Shown: in pieces, positions 17,995-26,153 of the stretch
Layout of the letters: each line of letters starts with the position of its first letter
How positions within the stretch are numbered: position 1 is the first letter of the stretch
Assembly (NCBI GenBank): GCA_963739995.1
Contig: CAVUCH010000018.1
Coordinates: forward strand, 62,001 to 126,000
Reading direction: 5' to 3'
Length of the DNA: 64,000 bases
From: CAVUCH01 sp963739995
GTDB taxonomy: Bacteria; Acidobacteriota; Vicinamibacteria; Vicinamibacterales; JAENWD01
The notes under the pieces: model-generated
What the model was told of the DNA's origin: nothing
The model's input: the letters and a program-made list of their open reading frames with translations, nothing else
The model's database searches: none
Made by a program: the position numbers and the translations under genes

Positions 17995-19205
17995 CCAGTG
18001 GAGGCGTCATCTGCATGGCCGGCGACCACGCGTGCTCGGACCAGCGTGCGACCGAGGTCACACCACGCGCCTTGCACGTCTGCGTCGTCACCGAGATGAC
18101 GGGTGGAGTCGGTGTCTACGCCCGCAACCTCGTCGAGGAGATGGCCCGCGCAGGCACCACGCTCACGCTCATCACGCCGCACCCGGACGCCGCACCTGCC
18201 GTCGACCATGTGGTGCCGGTCACGCGACACGCGGGCCGCGGCAGGTTCCTCGGCCAGGCGTGGTCCTTCGCCAGGGCGATGCGCGAGATGCCGGCCGGCA
18301 TCGACATCGTCCACGTGATCGACGCGCGCTATTCACTGTTTTTCTTCCCGCTCGACGTGCCGGTGGTCGGGACGATGAACGACTACTTCTACGCGGTCAC
18401 TGGATGGTTCAGTGGGCGGGGGACCAAGAACGTCTACAGCGACTGGCGCGTGCGACACATCTACTACAACCTCACCCGAGTGCTCGAGCGGCTGGCTCTA
18501 CGGCGCCTCGACGGCATTCTGTGCATCGCGCGGGAGGTCAAAGACGTGCTTGCGCGACAGTACGGATTGGCGCGGGACCGTCTCTTCGTCGTCCCATACG
18601 GGATCGCGTACGGACCGACCGATGTGGCGCCGCGCAGGTCGTCCCGGCCGACCGTGGTCTTCGCCGGGGGGAACTTCCAGCGCAAGGGGCTCGGCGTGCT
18701 CATCGATGCCGCCCCGCGCATCCTCCGGCACGTCCCCGGTCTGGAGGTAGTGGTCATCGGCCGCAGCCGCGACGAGGCACTCATGAGGCGGCGGGTCGAG
18801 GAGGCGGGTCTCGGGGAGACCTTCACGTTCGTGGGCCAGGTCGGCTACCGCGAGCTCTACTGGTACTACCTGGGTGCCGACGTGTTGGCGATGCCCTCGC
18901 TGCTCGAGGCCTTCGGCATCCCCTACCTCGAGGCGATGCACTGTGGCGTGCCGGTGGTGGCCAGCGACGCACCCGGACCGGGGGACTATCTCCGTGACGG
19001 AGACAACTGCTTGATGCCCGCTCGCGGAGATGTCCAGGCGCTCGCCGCTGCGGTCATTGCGGCGCTGCGCGACGACGGCTTGAGGGCCAGGCTGATCGCG
19101 AACGGCAAGGCGACGGCCGCCGAGGCGACCGTGGACCGAATGGTCTCCCGCACCATCGAGTGCTACCACGCCATCATCCGCGCCGGGCGCCGGGCACCCG
19201 CTTGA
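17991..19205 (+). CDS. GT4 glycosyltransferase
   Basis: An intact 404-residue GT-B fold, GT4-family glycosyltransferase. The N-terminal domain has VVTEMTGGVGVYARNLVEEMA. The C-terminal donor domain has VFAGGNFQRKGLGVLIDA, FVGQVGYRELYWYYLGADVLAMPSL and the E-x7-E motif EAFGIPYLEAMHCGVPVVAS. It probably transfers an NDP-sugar to a lipid-linked intermediate at the cytoplasmic face. Its start overlaps the upstream GT2 stop by 4 bases, and its stop overlaps the next start by one base (TGATG), so three genes form a coupled operon. Confidence 0.88.
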   Translation: MTSGGVICMAGDHACSDQRATEVTPRALHVCVVTEMTGGVGVYARNLVEEMARAGTTLTLITPHPDAAPAVDHVVPVTRHAGRGRFLGQAWSFARAMREMPAGIDIVHVIDARYSLFFFPLDVPVVGTMNDYFYAVTGWFSGRGTKNVYSDWRVRHIYYNLTRVLERLALRRLDGILCIAREVKDVLARQYGLARDRLFVVPYGIAYGPTDVAPRRSSRPTVVFAGGNFQRKGLGVLIDAAPRILRHVPGLEVVVIGRSRDEALMRRRVEEAGLGETFTFVGQVGYRELYWYYLGADVLAMPSLLEAFGIPYLEAMHCGVPVVASDAPGPGDYLRDGDNCLMPARGDVQALAAAVIAALRDDGLRARLIANGKATAAEATVDRMVSRTIECYHAIIRAGRRAPA

Positions 19206-20156
19206 TGGACCACCGGATGTCGTGGCGCGCTGGCCTGGGGCGCCTCGTCGGGCCCGCCCGGTCCGCGCTCCTCCTCGCGATCCTCACGTTTGCCGCCTAC
19301 GCTCTCGCCCGGAGTTGGGAGGATGTCAAGAGCTCCCTCGCCGACGTGGGTGTCCTCCGGCCCCTGGGCGCAACCTGCCTGCTGGCGCTCGCTACGCTGG
19401 GGCAGTTCATGGCGTGGCGCAGGTCGCTCGACGGACTCGGGACGCCGCGCATCGCGCCCGGCGCGGGAGCGGCAGTCTTCTTGACGTCACAAGCCGCAAA
19501 GTATGTGCCCGGAAGCATATGGCCTGTGGTGATCCAGGGCGAGTTGGGACGCCGGTGACGGTGTTCCCCGGCGCTCAGTGCTGGCGAGCTATGCCTTCAC
19601 GCTGCTCCAGAGCGTGGCCTGTGCTGGGATCCTGGCAAGCATGACGCTGGTCGGTCCCACGGCAGGCTGGGCGACCGCCGCATCGGTCCTGGCGTGTGCA
19701 GGGGGGCTCGCTCTCCTGCTCGCCCTGCAGTTCCCGTACGCCTTTCATCGAGTGTTCGACGCGGTCTTCGTCCGCTTCACGGGCACAGGCATGCCCGCAC
19801 GCGTCGAACGCGCCCCGCTCAACCGAGGGCTCGCGTGGGTCGTGGGGGCGTGGTTTCTCGGCGGCGCGGCGACCTGGCTGCTCGCCGCGCCGCTCGGGGC
19901 CGCGGCCACTGACGTCCCCTTCGTCGTGGGCGCTTCCGCCTTGGCTTGGGTCGTCGGGTTGCTCGTCGTGATCGTGCCGGCCGGCGCCGGGGTCCGGGAG
20001 CTCGTTCTCGCATTGACGCTCGGCCAGCTCATCGGCCCAGCGCAGGCCCTGACGATTGCAGTGCTCACCCGGTTCCTGCAAATCATCGTGGACCTCCTTC
20101 TAGGCGCCGCGGCAGGTCTGTTGCACTACGGACGGCTCAAGAGAGAGGCGTGCTGA
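19205..20156 (+). pseudogene. Flippase-like membrane protein (LPG synthase TM/UPF0104 type), one frameshift
   Basis: A polytopic protein of the lysylphosphatidylglycerol-synthase transmembrane/AglD-like family, about 316 residues if repaired. The first part contains the family motif AAKYVPGSIWPVVIQGELGRR and then meets a stop at 19556-19558. The second frame resumes with SVLASYAFTLLQSVACAG and carries the remaining helices, including the PAGAGVRELVLALTL motif. Removing one T near 19554 restores GELGRRDGVPRRSVLAS. These proteins are suspected lipid or lipid-linked sugar translocases, which fits its place after GT2 and GT4. The start overlaps the GT4 stop. Either a sequencing error or a recent inactivation. 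Confidence 0.75.
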
Positions 20157-20189
20157 CTCGCGTCATCGTTGCGGCGCGCACCAGCTGAC

Positions 20190-21323
20190 TCACAAGTGCA
20201 GCCCACGCGCCCGGATCACGCCAAGCCCGTCCTCCAGCGGCGCGATGATCGTTCCAGGGGAGAAACGCTCGCGCGCGCGCCGCGACGCCCTGTCTCCGAA
20301 GGCGGCCGTCGTCGCGCGGTCGCCGGCGAGACGACGCAGCGTAGCGGCGAGAGCCATGGGATCGCCGGGTGCAACGAAGATTCCGGCATCGCCCAGCATC
20401 TGGCGTTGTGGTTGAGTGTCGGACGTCACGACAACGCATCCCGCGGCGGCGCCCTGGAACACCTTGTTCGGTACGACGCGCATGGCCTTGGGCGTCGTGC
20501 CGAAAATGCCAAGACAGACGTCGTGAGAGGCCACGATGCCGGGTAGTTCGTGTGGTGGCACCCAGTCCAGCCACCGGACGGCGGGGCCGCCACGCACGGC
20601 CGCTGCGGCGGCCGGACGATCCTGACCGTCGCCGATCATCGTCACTTCGATGGAGCAATCGACCAACTGGCTCAGAGCCCTGCCGATGATCAGAGTTCCC
20701 TGGAGCGGTGTATACAGACCGAAAAAAACGATCTTCAGAGGTTCCTCACGCCCGGCTGGCGCGTGACTGGATGCGCTGTGCCTGGCGTCACCGGCACGAA
20801 ACCAGGAACCGGCGGCGCCGACCGCAACGACCACGCTTTTCCCTACGACCCGTGCCGGGAGCAACCGCCGGTGCTCTTCCGTGTCCACGACGACGATGTC
20901 GGACACAGCGAGCGCCGCCCGATCGAGCGCCGACAACAAGGCGAGCTTGACGCGACCCTGTTCGCCGCGATCGCGCGCGGTGTCACCGGCGCTGATCAGA
21001 TGGTCCAGCACGAGCGGTGTCCGAGGAAAGAGGAGACGTGCCAGGTGAACGTCGAAGTGCCCCATGTACCCCACGATGACGGCCTGGGCCGGCGGCAACC
21101 GCCACCGTCGTCGTGCGAGCGTCAGCCAGCAGCGAATGAGTTCGCGCACGAACGACGCCAGGCCGCGTCCCTCCCGGACCATTGCAACCCTCGCGGCGGT
21201 GTTGACACGGAGCGGAACGTTGCACTCGATCACGTCGTGTCCGTGCTGTGCCAGGCCTTCGCACAGGACGGCCACGCGGGGATGGGCGCCCGCGTCGTAG
21301 GTGCCGAAGACAATGAGACGCAT
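20190..21323 (-). CDS. GT4-like glycosyltransferase
   Basis: An intact 377-residue GT-B glycosyltransferase on the opposite strand. The start is MRLIVFGTYDAGAHPRVAVLCEGLAQ. Mid-protein segments are VIVGYMGHFDVHLARLLF and DIVVVDTEEHRR. The donor domain has IVFFGLYTPLQGTLIIGRAL, MIGDGQDR, IVASHDVCLGIFGTTPKAMRVVPNKVFQGAAAGC and SDTQPQRQML. The usual E-x7-E motif is altered around PNKVFQG. It converges with the flippase gene. Acceptor and donor are unknown; the context points to surface glycan synthesis. Confidence 0.8.
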   Translation of the reverse strand: MRLIVFGTYDAGAHPRVAVLCEGLAQHGHDVIECNVPLRVNTAARVAMVREGRGLASFVRELIRCWLTLARRRWRLPPAQAVIVGYMGHFDVHLARLLFPRTPLVLDHLISAGDTARDRGEQGRVKLALLSALDRAALAVSDIVVVDTEEHRRLLPARVVGKSVVVAVGAAGSWFRAGDARHSASSHAPAGREEPLKIVFFGLYTPLQGTLIIGRALSQLVDCSIEVTMIGDGQDRPAAAAAVRGGPAVRWLDWVPPHELPGIVASHDVCLGIFGTTPKAMRVVPNKVFQGAAAGCVVVTSDTQPQRQMLGDAGIFVAPGDPMALAATLRRLAGDRATTAAFGDRASRRARERFSPGTIIAPLEDGLGVIRARGLHL

Positions 21324-21622
21324 TCCTTCGTATGGACGCCTGTGCCCGTGGCGTGGCGGTGGGTTTGCGGGATCATGACGGCCTGCTCACGCTCTCGCAG
21401 GCCCCGCCCGTATCATATGTCTCGCCGCTGAGCCTCAGTCACTCACGGGTCGTACCGCAGCGCCGGAACCGACGTTGCTGCAGATTGACCTCTGCGAAGC
21501 GCGGACACGACGCACGTCGTCGGTCCAGCCGACCGCCCGCGTGACCGTCTCCGAATACGTGTCGCGCGCTCACGCGGCTCGCCCTGACCGGAAGGGTGCC
21601 TCATCCTAAGCGTTCCAGACGC

Positions 21623-22000
21623 TCAATCGGGATCGACACAGGCGCTCACGAGCGTCAGGCCGCCGAGTTTGAACGACAACTCGGGGAAACGCTGTTCGCG
21701 CCGGCCGCTGGAACGAACCGGCCGCCGTAAAACGTACATCCACGGGCTTGGCGGGATCGAGAACCACCAACGGAGGACCCAGGAGACTGTGCTCGGCAAG
21801 GGCGTCAGCCAGATCGATGCTCCCGATCGAGGCGCCGTTGAGCGCGACAGACACTCGGCACGCCACCGCCGGTGCCCGCCGGCCGCAGCTCGCCACCACC
21901 TGCAGCGTGTGCGGGCGTGACGCGCCTCTCGGCTCGCAGGCCGGCAGGACTATACCTTGGCAGCCGATTCCACGGAGCGCGACGGCGTCAACCGCCTGTC
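21623..22000 (-). pseudogene. C-terminal domain fragment of a GT-C membrane protein
   Basis: A minus-strand remnant reads ALRGIGCQGIVLPACEPRG, LQVVASCGRRAPAVACRVS, ALNGASIGSIDLADALAEHS, PAKPVDVRF and, after a one-base shift near 21690, ELSFKLGGLTLVSACVDPD and a stop. It parallels the C-terminal domain of the GT-C pseudogene at 12205 segment by segment. It has no membrane part, so it is an isolated piece of a second family member. A (GGGGCC)-type microsatellite follows at 22038-22070, and then the 90-bp repeat. From 21324 to 21622 I see no gene. Confidence 0.65.
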
Positions 22001-22091
22001 ACACGACGGACAGCGCCTCAATCCAGCTCTGGCCTAGCGGCCGGGGCCGGGGCCGGGGGCCGGGGGCCGCGAAGGCATTACAATCTGCGCT

Positions 22092-22182
22092 GTGACCGGG
22101 GGGAAGGTGGAAGACTGTTCCAGGGCCCACACCGCATGATGGGTCTTCGGGCAACCTGCCCCCGCTAATGCTTCCTATCGTC
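22092..22182 (+). repeat. Interspersed hairpin repeat, copy 3
   Basis: Complete copy: GTGACCGGGGGGAAGGTGG, AAGACTGTTCCAGGGCCC, ACACCGCATGATGGGTC, TTCGGGCAACCTGCCCCC and TAATGCTTCCTATCGTC. It separates a 3' gene fragment on its left from a 5'-truncated oxidoreductase on its right. The reading frame of the oxidoreductase fragment starts inside the repeat's last 15 bases. Confidence 0.75.
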
Positions 22183-22404
22183 ATATTGGGGCCGTTGGCA
22201 GTGGACGCAGTTGCGGCAGAAATGCCTGGATTGCTGCTCGCGGGTGACGCGGCCGGATTCATCGATCCAATGACCGGCGACGGACTGCGATTCGCCTTTC
22301 GCGGCGCCGTTCGCACGGCCGGCCGCGCCGCGGCGATCTCGCCCGCCCTCCTGCGCCACGCCATTCGCTATGCCGGCGACGCCCGTATCGAAGTGAGAGC
22401 GTGA
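22168..22404 (+). pseudogene. C-terminal fragment of a geranylgeranyl-reductase-type FAD oxidoreductase
   Basis: About 75 residues carry the FAD-binding hallmark of the group: GPLAVDAVAAEMPGLLLAGD, AAGFIDPMTGDGLRFAFRGA. The first 300 or so residues, including the Rossmann GxGxxG, are missing. An ATG exists only because the adjoining repeat contributes CTAATGCTTCC, so translation of this stub would begin in the repeat. Its stop overlaps the GTG of the next gene (GTGA), a relic of an operon. The truncation lies exactly at the repeat boundary, which suggests recombination there. Confidence 0.72.
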
Positions 22405-24080
22405 CGACGGCGGTTTTCGATCGACTGGATCGCGTTTCCCGCTACCTGGGAATGCGCGAGCGCCTCGACGCTTCACCCCGCCTCGACGGTGCGACTCGGC
22501 GCGAGCTGCTGCTGGCGACCGCCGGTCTGGTGGTGGCGGTCGCGATCCTTCTCCACAAGCAGGTTCTAAACTGGTACACGGTGCCCGACCTCGGCGATCC
22601 GCTCTTCTCGATGTGGCGGATCGGCTGGGTCGCGCATAAGATTGTCGCCGACCCTCGCCACCTGTTCGACGCGAACACGTTCCATCCAGAACCGCTGACG
22701 CTCACGTACTCCGATTCCATGCTGCTGCCAGCGCTCACAGGCGCGCCGTTCTTGTGGCTCGGGGTGCCGCTGGCGGTGGTGTACACGCTGTTGCTGCTCG
22801 GCGCGATCGTCGTCTCAGGGATGGCGACGTTCATGTTCGCGAGGGCGCTGGGTCTGTCGGCGTTGCCGTCAGCGATCTCAGCGCTGCTGTTTGCCTTCTG
22901 CCAGTACCGCCTGGACCACTACAGCCATCTCGAGCTGCAGATGACGATGTGGATGCCGTTGACGCTGTTGGCGGCGCTGCGTCTGCTGGCTACCGGCCGT
23001 CGGCGGTACTTCATTTACCTGATGCTTGCGGCGGGTGCGCAGTGGTACTCATCGATGTATTACGGCGTCTTTCTGACGATCTATGCCGGTGTGTTCATCG
23101 GCGTCCTCGCGCTGGTGTGGCGTCCGGGCCTGTGGCGATCCGCCGCCGCCGCAGCGGCCCTGATTTGCGGCGTTGTTCTCGCGCTGCCGCTCGCACGCGT
23201 TTACCAGGCGAGCGAAGGGGACCGCGGCACCCGCGCGGCATTTGCGGTGAAGCATTACAGCGCCGTGCCGCTGGACTACCTGCAGCCGAACCGGCGAAGC
23301 GTCTACGGCGAGTGGACCGTCGGTAAACAGCGTGTCAGCGAGAGGGAACTGTTTCCGCACTTCACGCCGATCGTTCTCGCGGCGGTCGGCGCGTGGCCCC
23401 CGCTCAACACAACACGGCTGGCGCTCATCGTTTCAGGACTGGTGGCCTTCGACGGCTCGCTGGGGTTCAACGGAACCTGGTATCGGGCGGCCTACGAGAA
23501 CCTCCATCCGCTCAAATCGATGCGGGTGCCAGCGCGACTCGCGGTCCTCGTCCACTTTACGCTCGCGATCCTGTCGGGATTCGGAGCGGCGCGACTGCTC
23601 GACCTGACCCGCACGAGGAAGCAGCGGCACGTCGTGTCGGCGGCGATCACCCTGATCGTCCTGCTCGAGTCGTTCCCGACGCTGAAACTGACGCCGGTAT
23701 GGAAGCGTCCGCCGCGCCTCTATTCCACCCTGGGGCCGAGGAGTGGAGCGGTCCTGTTCGAGTATCCCGTCCACCTCCATCAGAACTTCGCCTACATCTA
23801 CTTGTCAACTTGGCACTGGACGAAGATGGTGAATGGATACAGCGGGTTCATCCCGAGATCCTTCAAGGAGCTCACCGACTCGACTGAGAACTTCCCGCTG
23901 GACGGCACCGTCGACTACCTGAAATCGCGCGGTGTGACGCACGTCACGATTCACTGCGCGTTCTGGACCAAGGAAGCCTGCGCGCTGACGCTCGACAGGA
24001 TCGAACGCGACCCCCGGTTCTCGCTCGCCATGTTGACGAGGTGGCAGGGCAGTCCGGCGCACCTGTACCAGCTGCGGTGA
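22401..24080 (+). CDS. Polytopic membrane protein of the GT-C glycosyltransferase type
   Basis: An intact 559-residue protein with about 10-12 membrane helices, starting at a GTG that overlaps the preceding stop. The first loop, WYTVPDLGDPLFSMWRIGW, has the acidic residue found in GT-C enzymes. Later landmarks are LLFAFCQYRLDHYSHLELQM and AVPLDYLQPNRRSVYGEW, with NLHPLKSMRVPARLAVLVHF near the middle. The C-terminal 130 residues form a soluble periplasmic part (VDYLKSRGVTHVTIHCAF). It probably handles lipid-linked sugars at the outer face of the inner membrane. It lies between two copies of the hairpin repeat. Confidence 0.78.
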   Translation: MTTAVFDRLDRVSRYLGMRERLDASPRLDGATRRELLLATAGLVVAVAILLHKQVLNWYTVPDLGDPLFSMWRIGWVAHKIVADPRHLFDANTFHPEPLTLTYSDSMLLPALTGAPFLWLGVPLAVVYTLLLLGAIVVSGMATFMFARALGLSALPSAISALLFAFCQYRLDHYSHLELQMTMWMPLTLLAALRLLATGRRRYFIYLMLAAGAQWYSSMYYGVFLTIYAGVFIGVLALVWRPGLWRSAAAAAALICGVVLALPLARVYQASEGDRGTRAAFAVKHYSAVPLDYLQPNRRSVYGEWTVGKQRVSERELFPHFTPIVLAAVGAWPPLNTTRLALIVSGLVAFDGSLGFNGTWYRAAYENLHPLKSMRVPARLAVLVHFTLAILSGFGAARLLDLTRTRKQRHVVSAAITLIVLLESFPTLKLTPVWKRPPRLYSTLGPRSGAVLFEYPVHLHQNFAYIYLSTWHWTKMVNGYSGFIPRSFKELTDSTENFPLDGTVDYLKSRGVTHVTIHCAFWTKEACALTLDRIERDPRFSLAMLTRWQGSPAHLYQLR

Positions 24081-24210
24081 GGGCCGTCACCGTCTCTCGT
24101 ACTCGTGTTCGCGCCGATGCTGGTCGAGGCAGCTATTCCCGCGCGGAACGCCGTCTGCCTTCGGCCGCTCGGCGCGCAGGAGCCCGCCGGCGATTGTGTT
24201 CCGCGCGATG

Positions 24211-24276
24211 CAGGTGGCCAGGGCCCACGCCGCATGATGGGTCTTCCGTCAACCTGCCCCCCGCTTCCTATCGTCT
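24211..24276 (+). repeat. Interspersed hairpin repeat, copy 4 (left-truncated)
   Basis: Retains CAGGTGGCCAGGGCCC, ACGCCGCATGATGGGTC, TTCCGTCAACCTGCC and CTTCCTATCGTC but lacks the left arm and the TAATG before the end box. It lies at the 3' end of the minus-strand GT2 gene. The TAG stop of that gene comes from the CTATCG box of the repeat read on the other strand. Confidence 0.7.
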
Positions 24277-25278
24277 GGCCTCTAGAGAGGAGCTCCGGCG
24301 CTCGCCGGCCTGGCCGGCCCCCATCATTCCATCGTCTTCACCGAAGTTGATGGTCTCATCGACGATGTAGTGGGGACGCTTCTTGACTTCCGCATAGATG
24401 GCCCCGACATAGGCCCCCACCAGTCCGAGGCAGAGCAACTGGGCGCCCGCGAATATCGTGATCAGCATCACGAGCGTTGCCCACCCGCTCGGGAGCCTGC
24501 TGCTGATGCCGAACTGAATGGCCGTGAAGACAGCGTACGCAAAACCGGCAGCGGACATCGCGGCGCCCAAGGCCAGGCTCACCTTCAGCGGAAACGTGCT
24601 GAACGACAGCACGGCATCGGCCGCCAGACCGGTCATCCTGCTCATGGAGTACTTGCTGGCCCCGGCGGGCCTCGGCGCAGCCGAGTACTCCAGCATTTTC
24701 TGGTTGAATCCCACCCAGCTGATGAGTCCCCGCATGAACATCTTCCGCTCCCGGATGTCGGTGCGGAAGATCCTGGCGATCTTCTCGGTCATCAGCCGGA
24801 AATCAGCGGCATTCTCGTGGATGGGCGCGTCCGACACACGGTGCAGCAGTCCATAGAAGGCCTTTCCCGCAACGCGGCGCCAGAACGGTTGAGGACCGCT
24901 CTCCCTGCGGACCGTGTAGACGACGTCGAACCCTTCCTCGTACGCGCGGACCATTTCTGGAATCAGCGACGGCGGATGCTGCAGATCGCTGTCCATCATC
25001 ACGTAAATGTCGGCGCTGGCATGGTCGAGACCGGCGAGCAATGACATCTGATGGCCGAATCGCGACGAGAGCACGAGGCACCGAAGCGCCAGGTCGTCTG
25101 CCGCGAGGTGGCGCACGACGGACACCGTGTCGTCCGTGCAGCGATCGAGCACGAGGAGGATCTGCGTGTCGTACCGGGGCTCCAGCCCGCGCAGGCAGAC
25201 CTTCAACTCGCGGTAGAACGACTCGATCACCTCCACCTCGTTGAACACCGGCGAAATGACGGTCAGGCGCTTCTTCAC
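24268..25278 (-). CDS. GT2 glycosyltransferase, GtrB/DPM1-like
   Basis: A 336-residue bactoprenol-glucosyltransferase/dolichol-phosphate-mannose-synthase-like enzyme. Motifs are ISPVFNEVEVIESFYREL, LVLDRCTDDTVSVV, FGHQMSLLAGLDHASAD, the MMDSDLQHPP metal motif and ADFRLMTEKIARIF. Two membrane helices follow at about 232-300 (FPLKVSLALGAAMSAAGFAY and LVMLITIFAGAQLLCLGLVG), then EVKKRPHYIVDE. It loads a sugar onto undecaprenyl phosphate. The ATG at 25278 lies 16 bases after the repaired stop of the epimerase. The last residues (RRSSSLEARR) run into hairpin repeat copy 4, so the natural C-terminus has probably been altered. Confidence 0.88.
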   Translation of the reverse strand: MKKRLTVISPVFNEVEVIESFYRELKVCLRGLEPRYDTQILLVLDRCTDDTVSVVRHLAADDLALRCLVLSSRFGHQMSLLAGLDHASADIYVMMDSDLQHPPSLIPEMVRAYEEGFDVVYTVRRESGPQPFWRRVAGKAFYGLLHRVSDAPIHENAADFRLMTEKIARIFRTDIRERKMFMRGLISWVGFNQKMLEYSAAPRPAGASKYSMSRMTGLAADAVLSFSTFPLKVSLALGAAMSAAGFAYAVFTAIQFGISSRLPSGWATLVMLITIFAGAQLLCLGLVGAYVGAIYAEVKKRPHYIVDETINFGEDDGMMGAGQAGERRSSSLEARR

Positions 25279-25294
25279 GATCTGGAATCCCGCC

Positions 25295-26153
25295 TCACGG
25301 CCCCGGCGCCTCGAGGCGCCTCAACTTGCTGACATCCGCGTACATGACGGGAACGTGCTGACTGATGGCGGAATGCGCCGGGTCGACGTGAATCGGTACA
25401 CTCAGGAACGCCCGCTTCCGCGAGCATCGCGGTCAGGACATCGCGTACCCGGACCGGCACCCCGCTGCCCACATTGTAGATTTCGCCCGGTTGCCCGAAG
25501 CGCATCAAGGTGACGAGCGCGTCTGCCGCATCCGCAGGTCTCAGGTAATCCCTGAGCCCATCGAGGTTTCCGACGGTGAGACAATCCTGCGCGCCGGCGA
25601 TCACTCGATGGATCTGCTGCTCGACGCTGCCGACGAACAGGCGTGCCGACGCACCGGGCCCCAGCAGATTGAACACGCGCGCGACGACGACGTCGACCCC
25701 AAAACGCTGCCCGTAGAAGAGGCTCAGATCCGTTTGCAGCCGCTTGGTGACGCCATAAACCGTGTGCGGGCAGGCGGGGTGGTCCTCCCGGACCGGGTTC
25801 GATTCCGCCGCCACGATCCCGTACTCGGCCGCGCTGCCGGTCACCACGACCCGGGCCGCGGGCGCGCGATCCGCGACCCAGGCGAGCAGGTTCCCCGCCG
25901 CAAGCACGTTATTACGGAGATCCTCGTCGAGCACGTTCGAGAACGATCCGGCGAGATGGAAGATCCGATTCGGCTGGATCGACGCGAGCATGCGCGCCAC
26001 GGAGGCCGGTTCCGAGAGGTCGCACTCGATCTCCGAGTCGTCCCTGGACCCTCGCCTGACGACGCCAACTACGCGATCGGTGCCGCTTCGCCGAAGCGCC
26101 GCGATCAGGTGCCGCCCGAGGAGTCCGCGCGCCCCGGTGACTAGAGAGACCAT
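25295..26153 (-). pseudogene. NAD-dependent sugar epimerase/reductase, frameshift near C-terminus
   Basis: An extended-SDR enzyme of the GDP-6-deoxy-mannose reductase type. It begins MVSLVTGARGLLGRHLIAAL (NAD-binding GxxGxxG). The catalytic residues are in VVTGSAAEYG and YGVTKRLQTDLS, and the rest continues as RVFNLLGPGAS, RDYLRPADAADALVTLM and EIYNVGSGVPVRVRDVLTAM. After AEAGVPE an extra T near 25407 shifts the frame. Removing it gives VPIHVDPAHSAISQHVPVMY, ADVSKLRRL and a stop at 25295, the expected family ending. As read, the protein carries a garbled 40-residue tail that overlaps the GT2 start. Function may survive because the change is C-terminal. Confidence 0.8.

Noticed and set aside
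11979..24276. Reading the 90-bp hairpin repeats as integron attC sites
   Set aside because: There is no GTTRRRY/RYYYAAC core pair at the ends, no integrase gene, and the genes between copies are on both strands.
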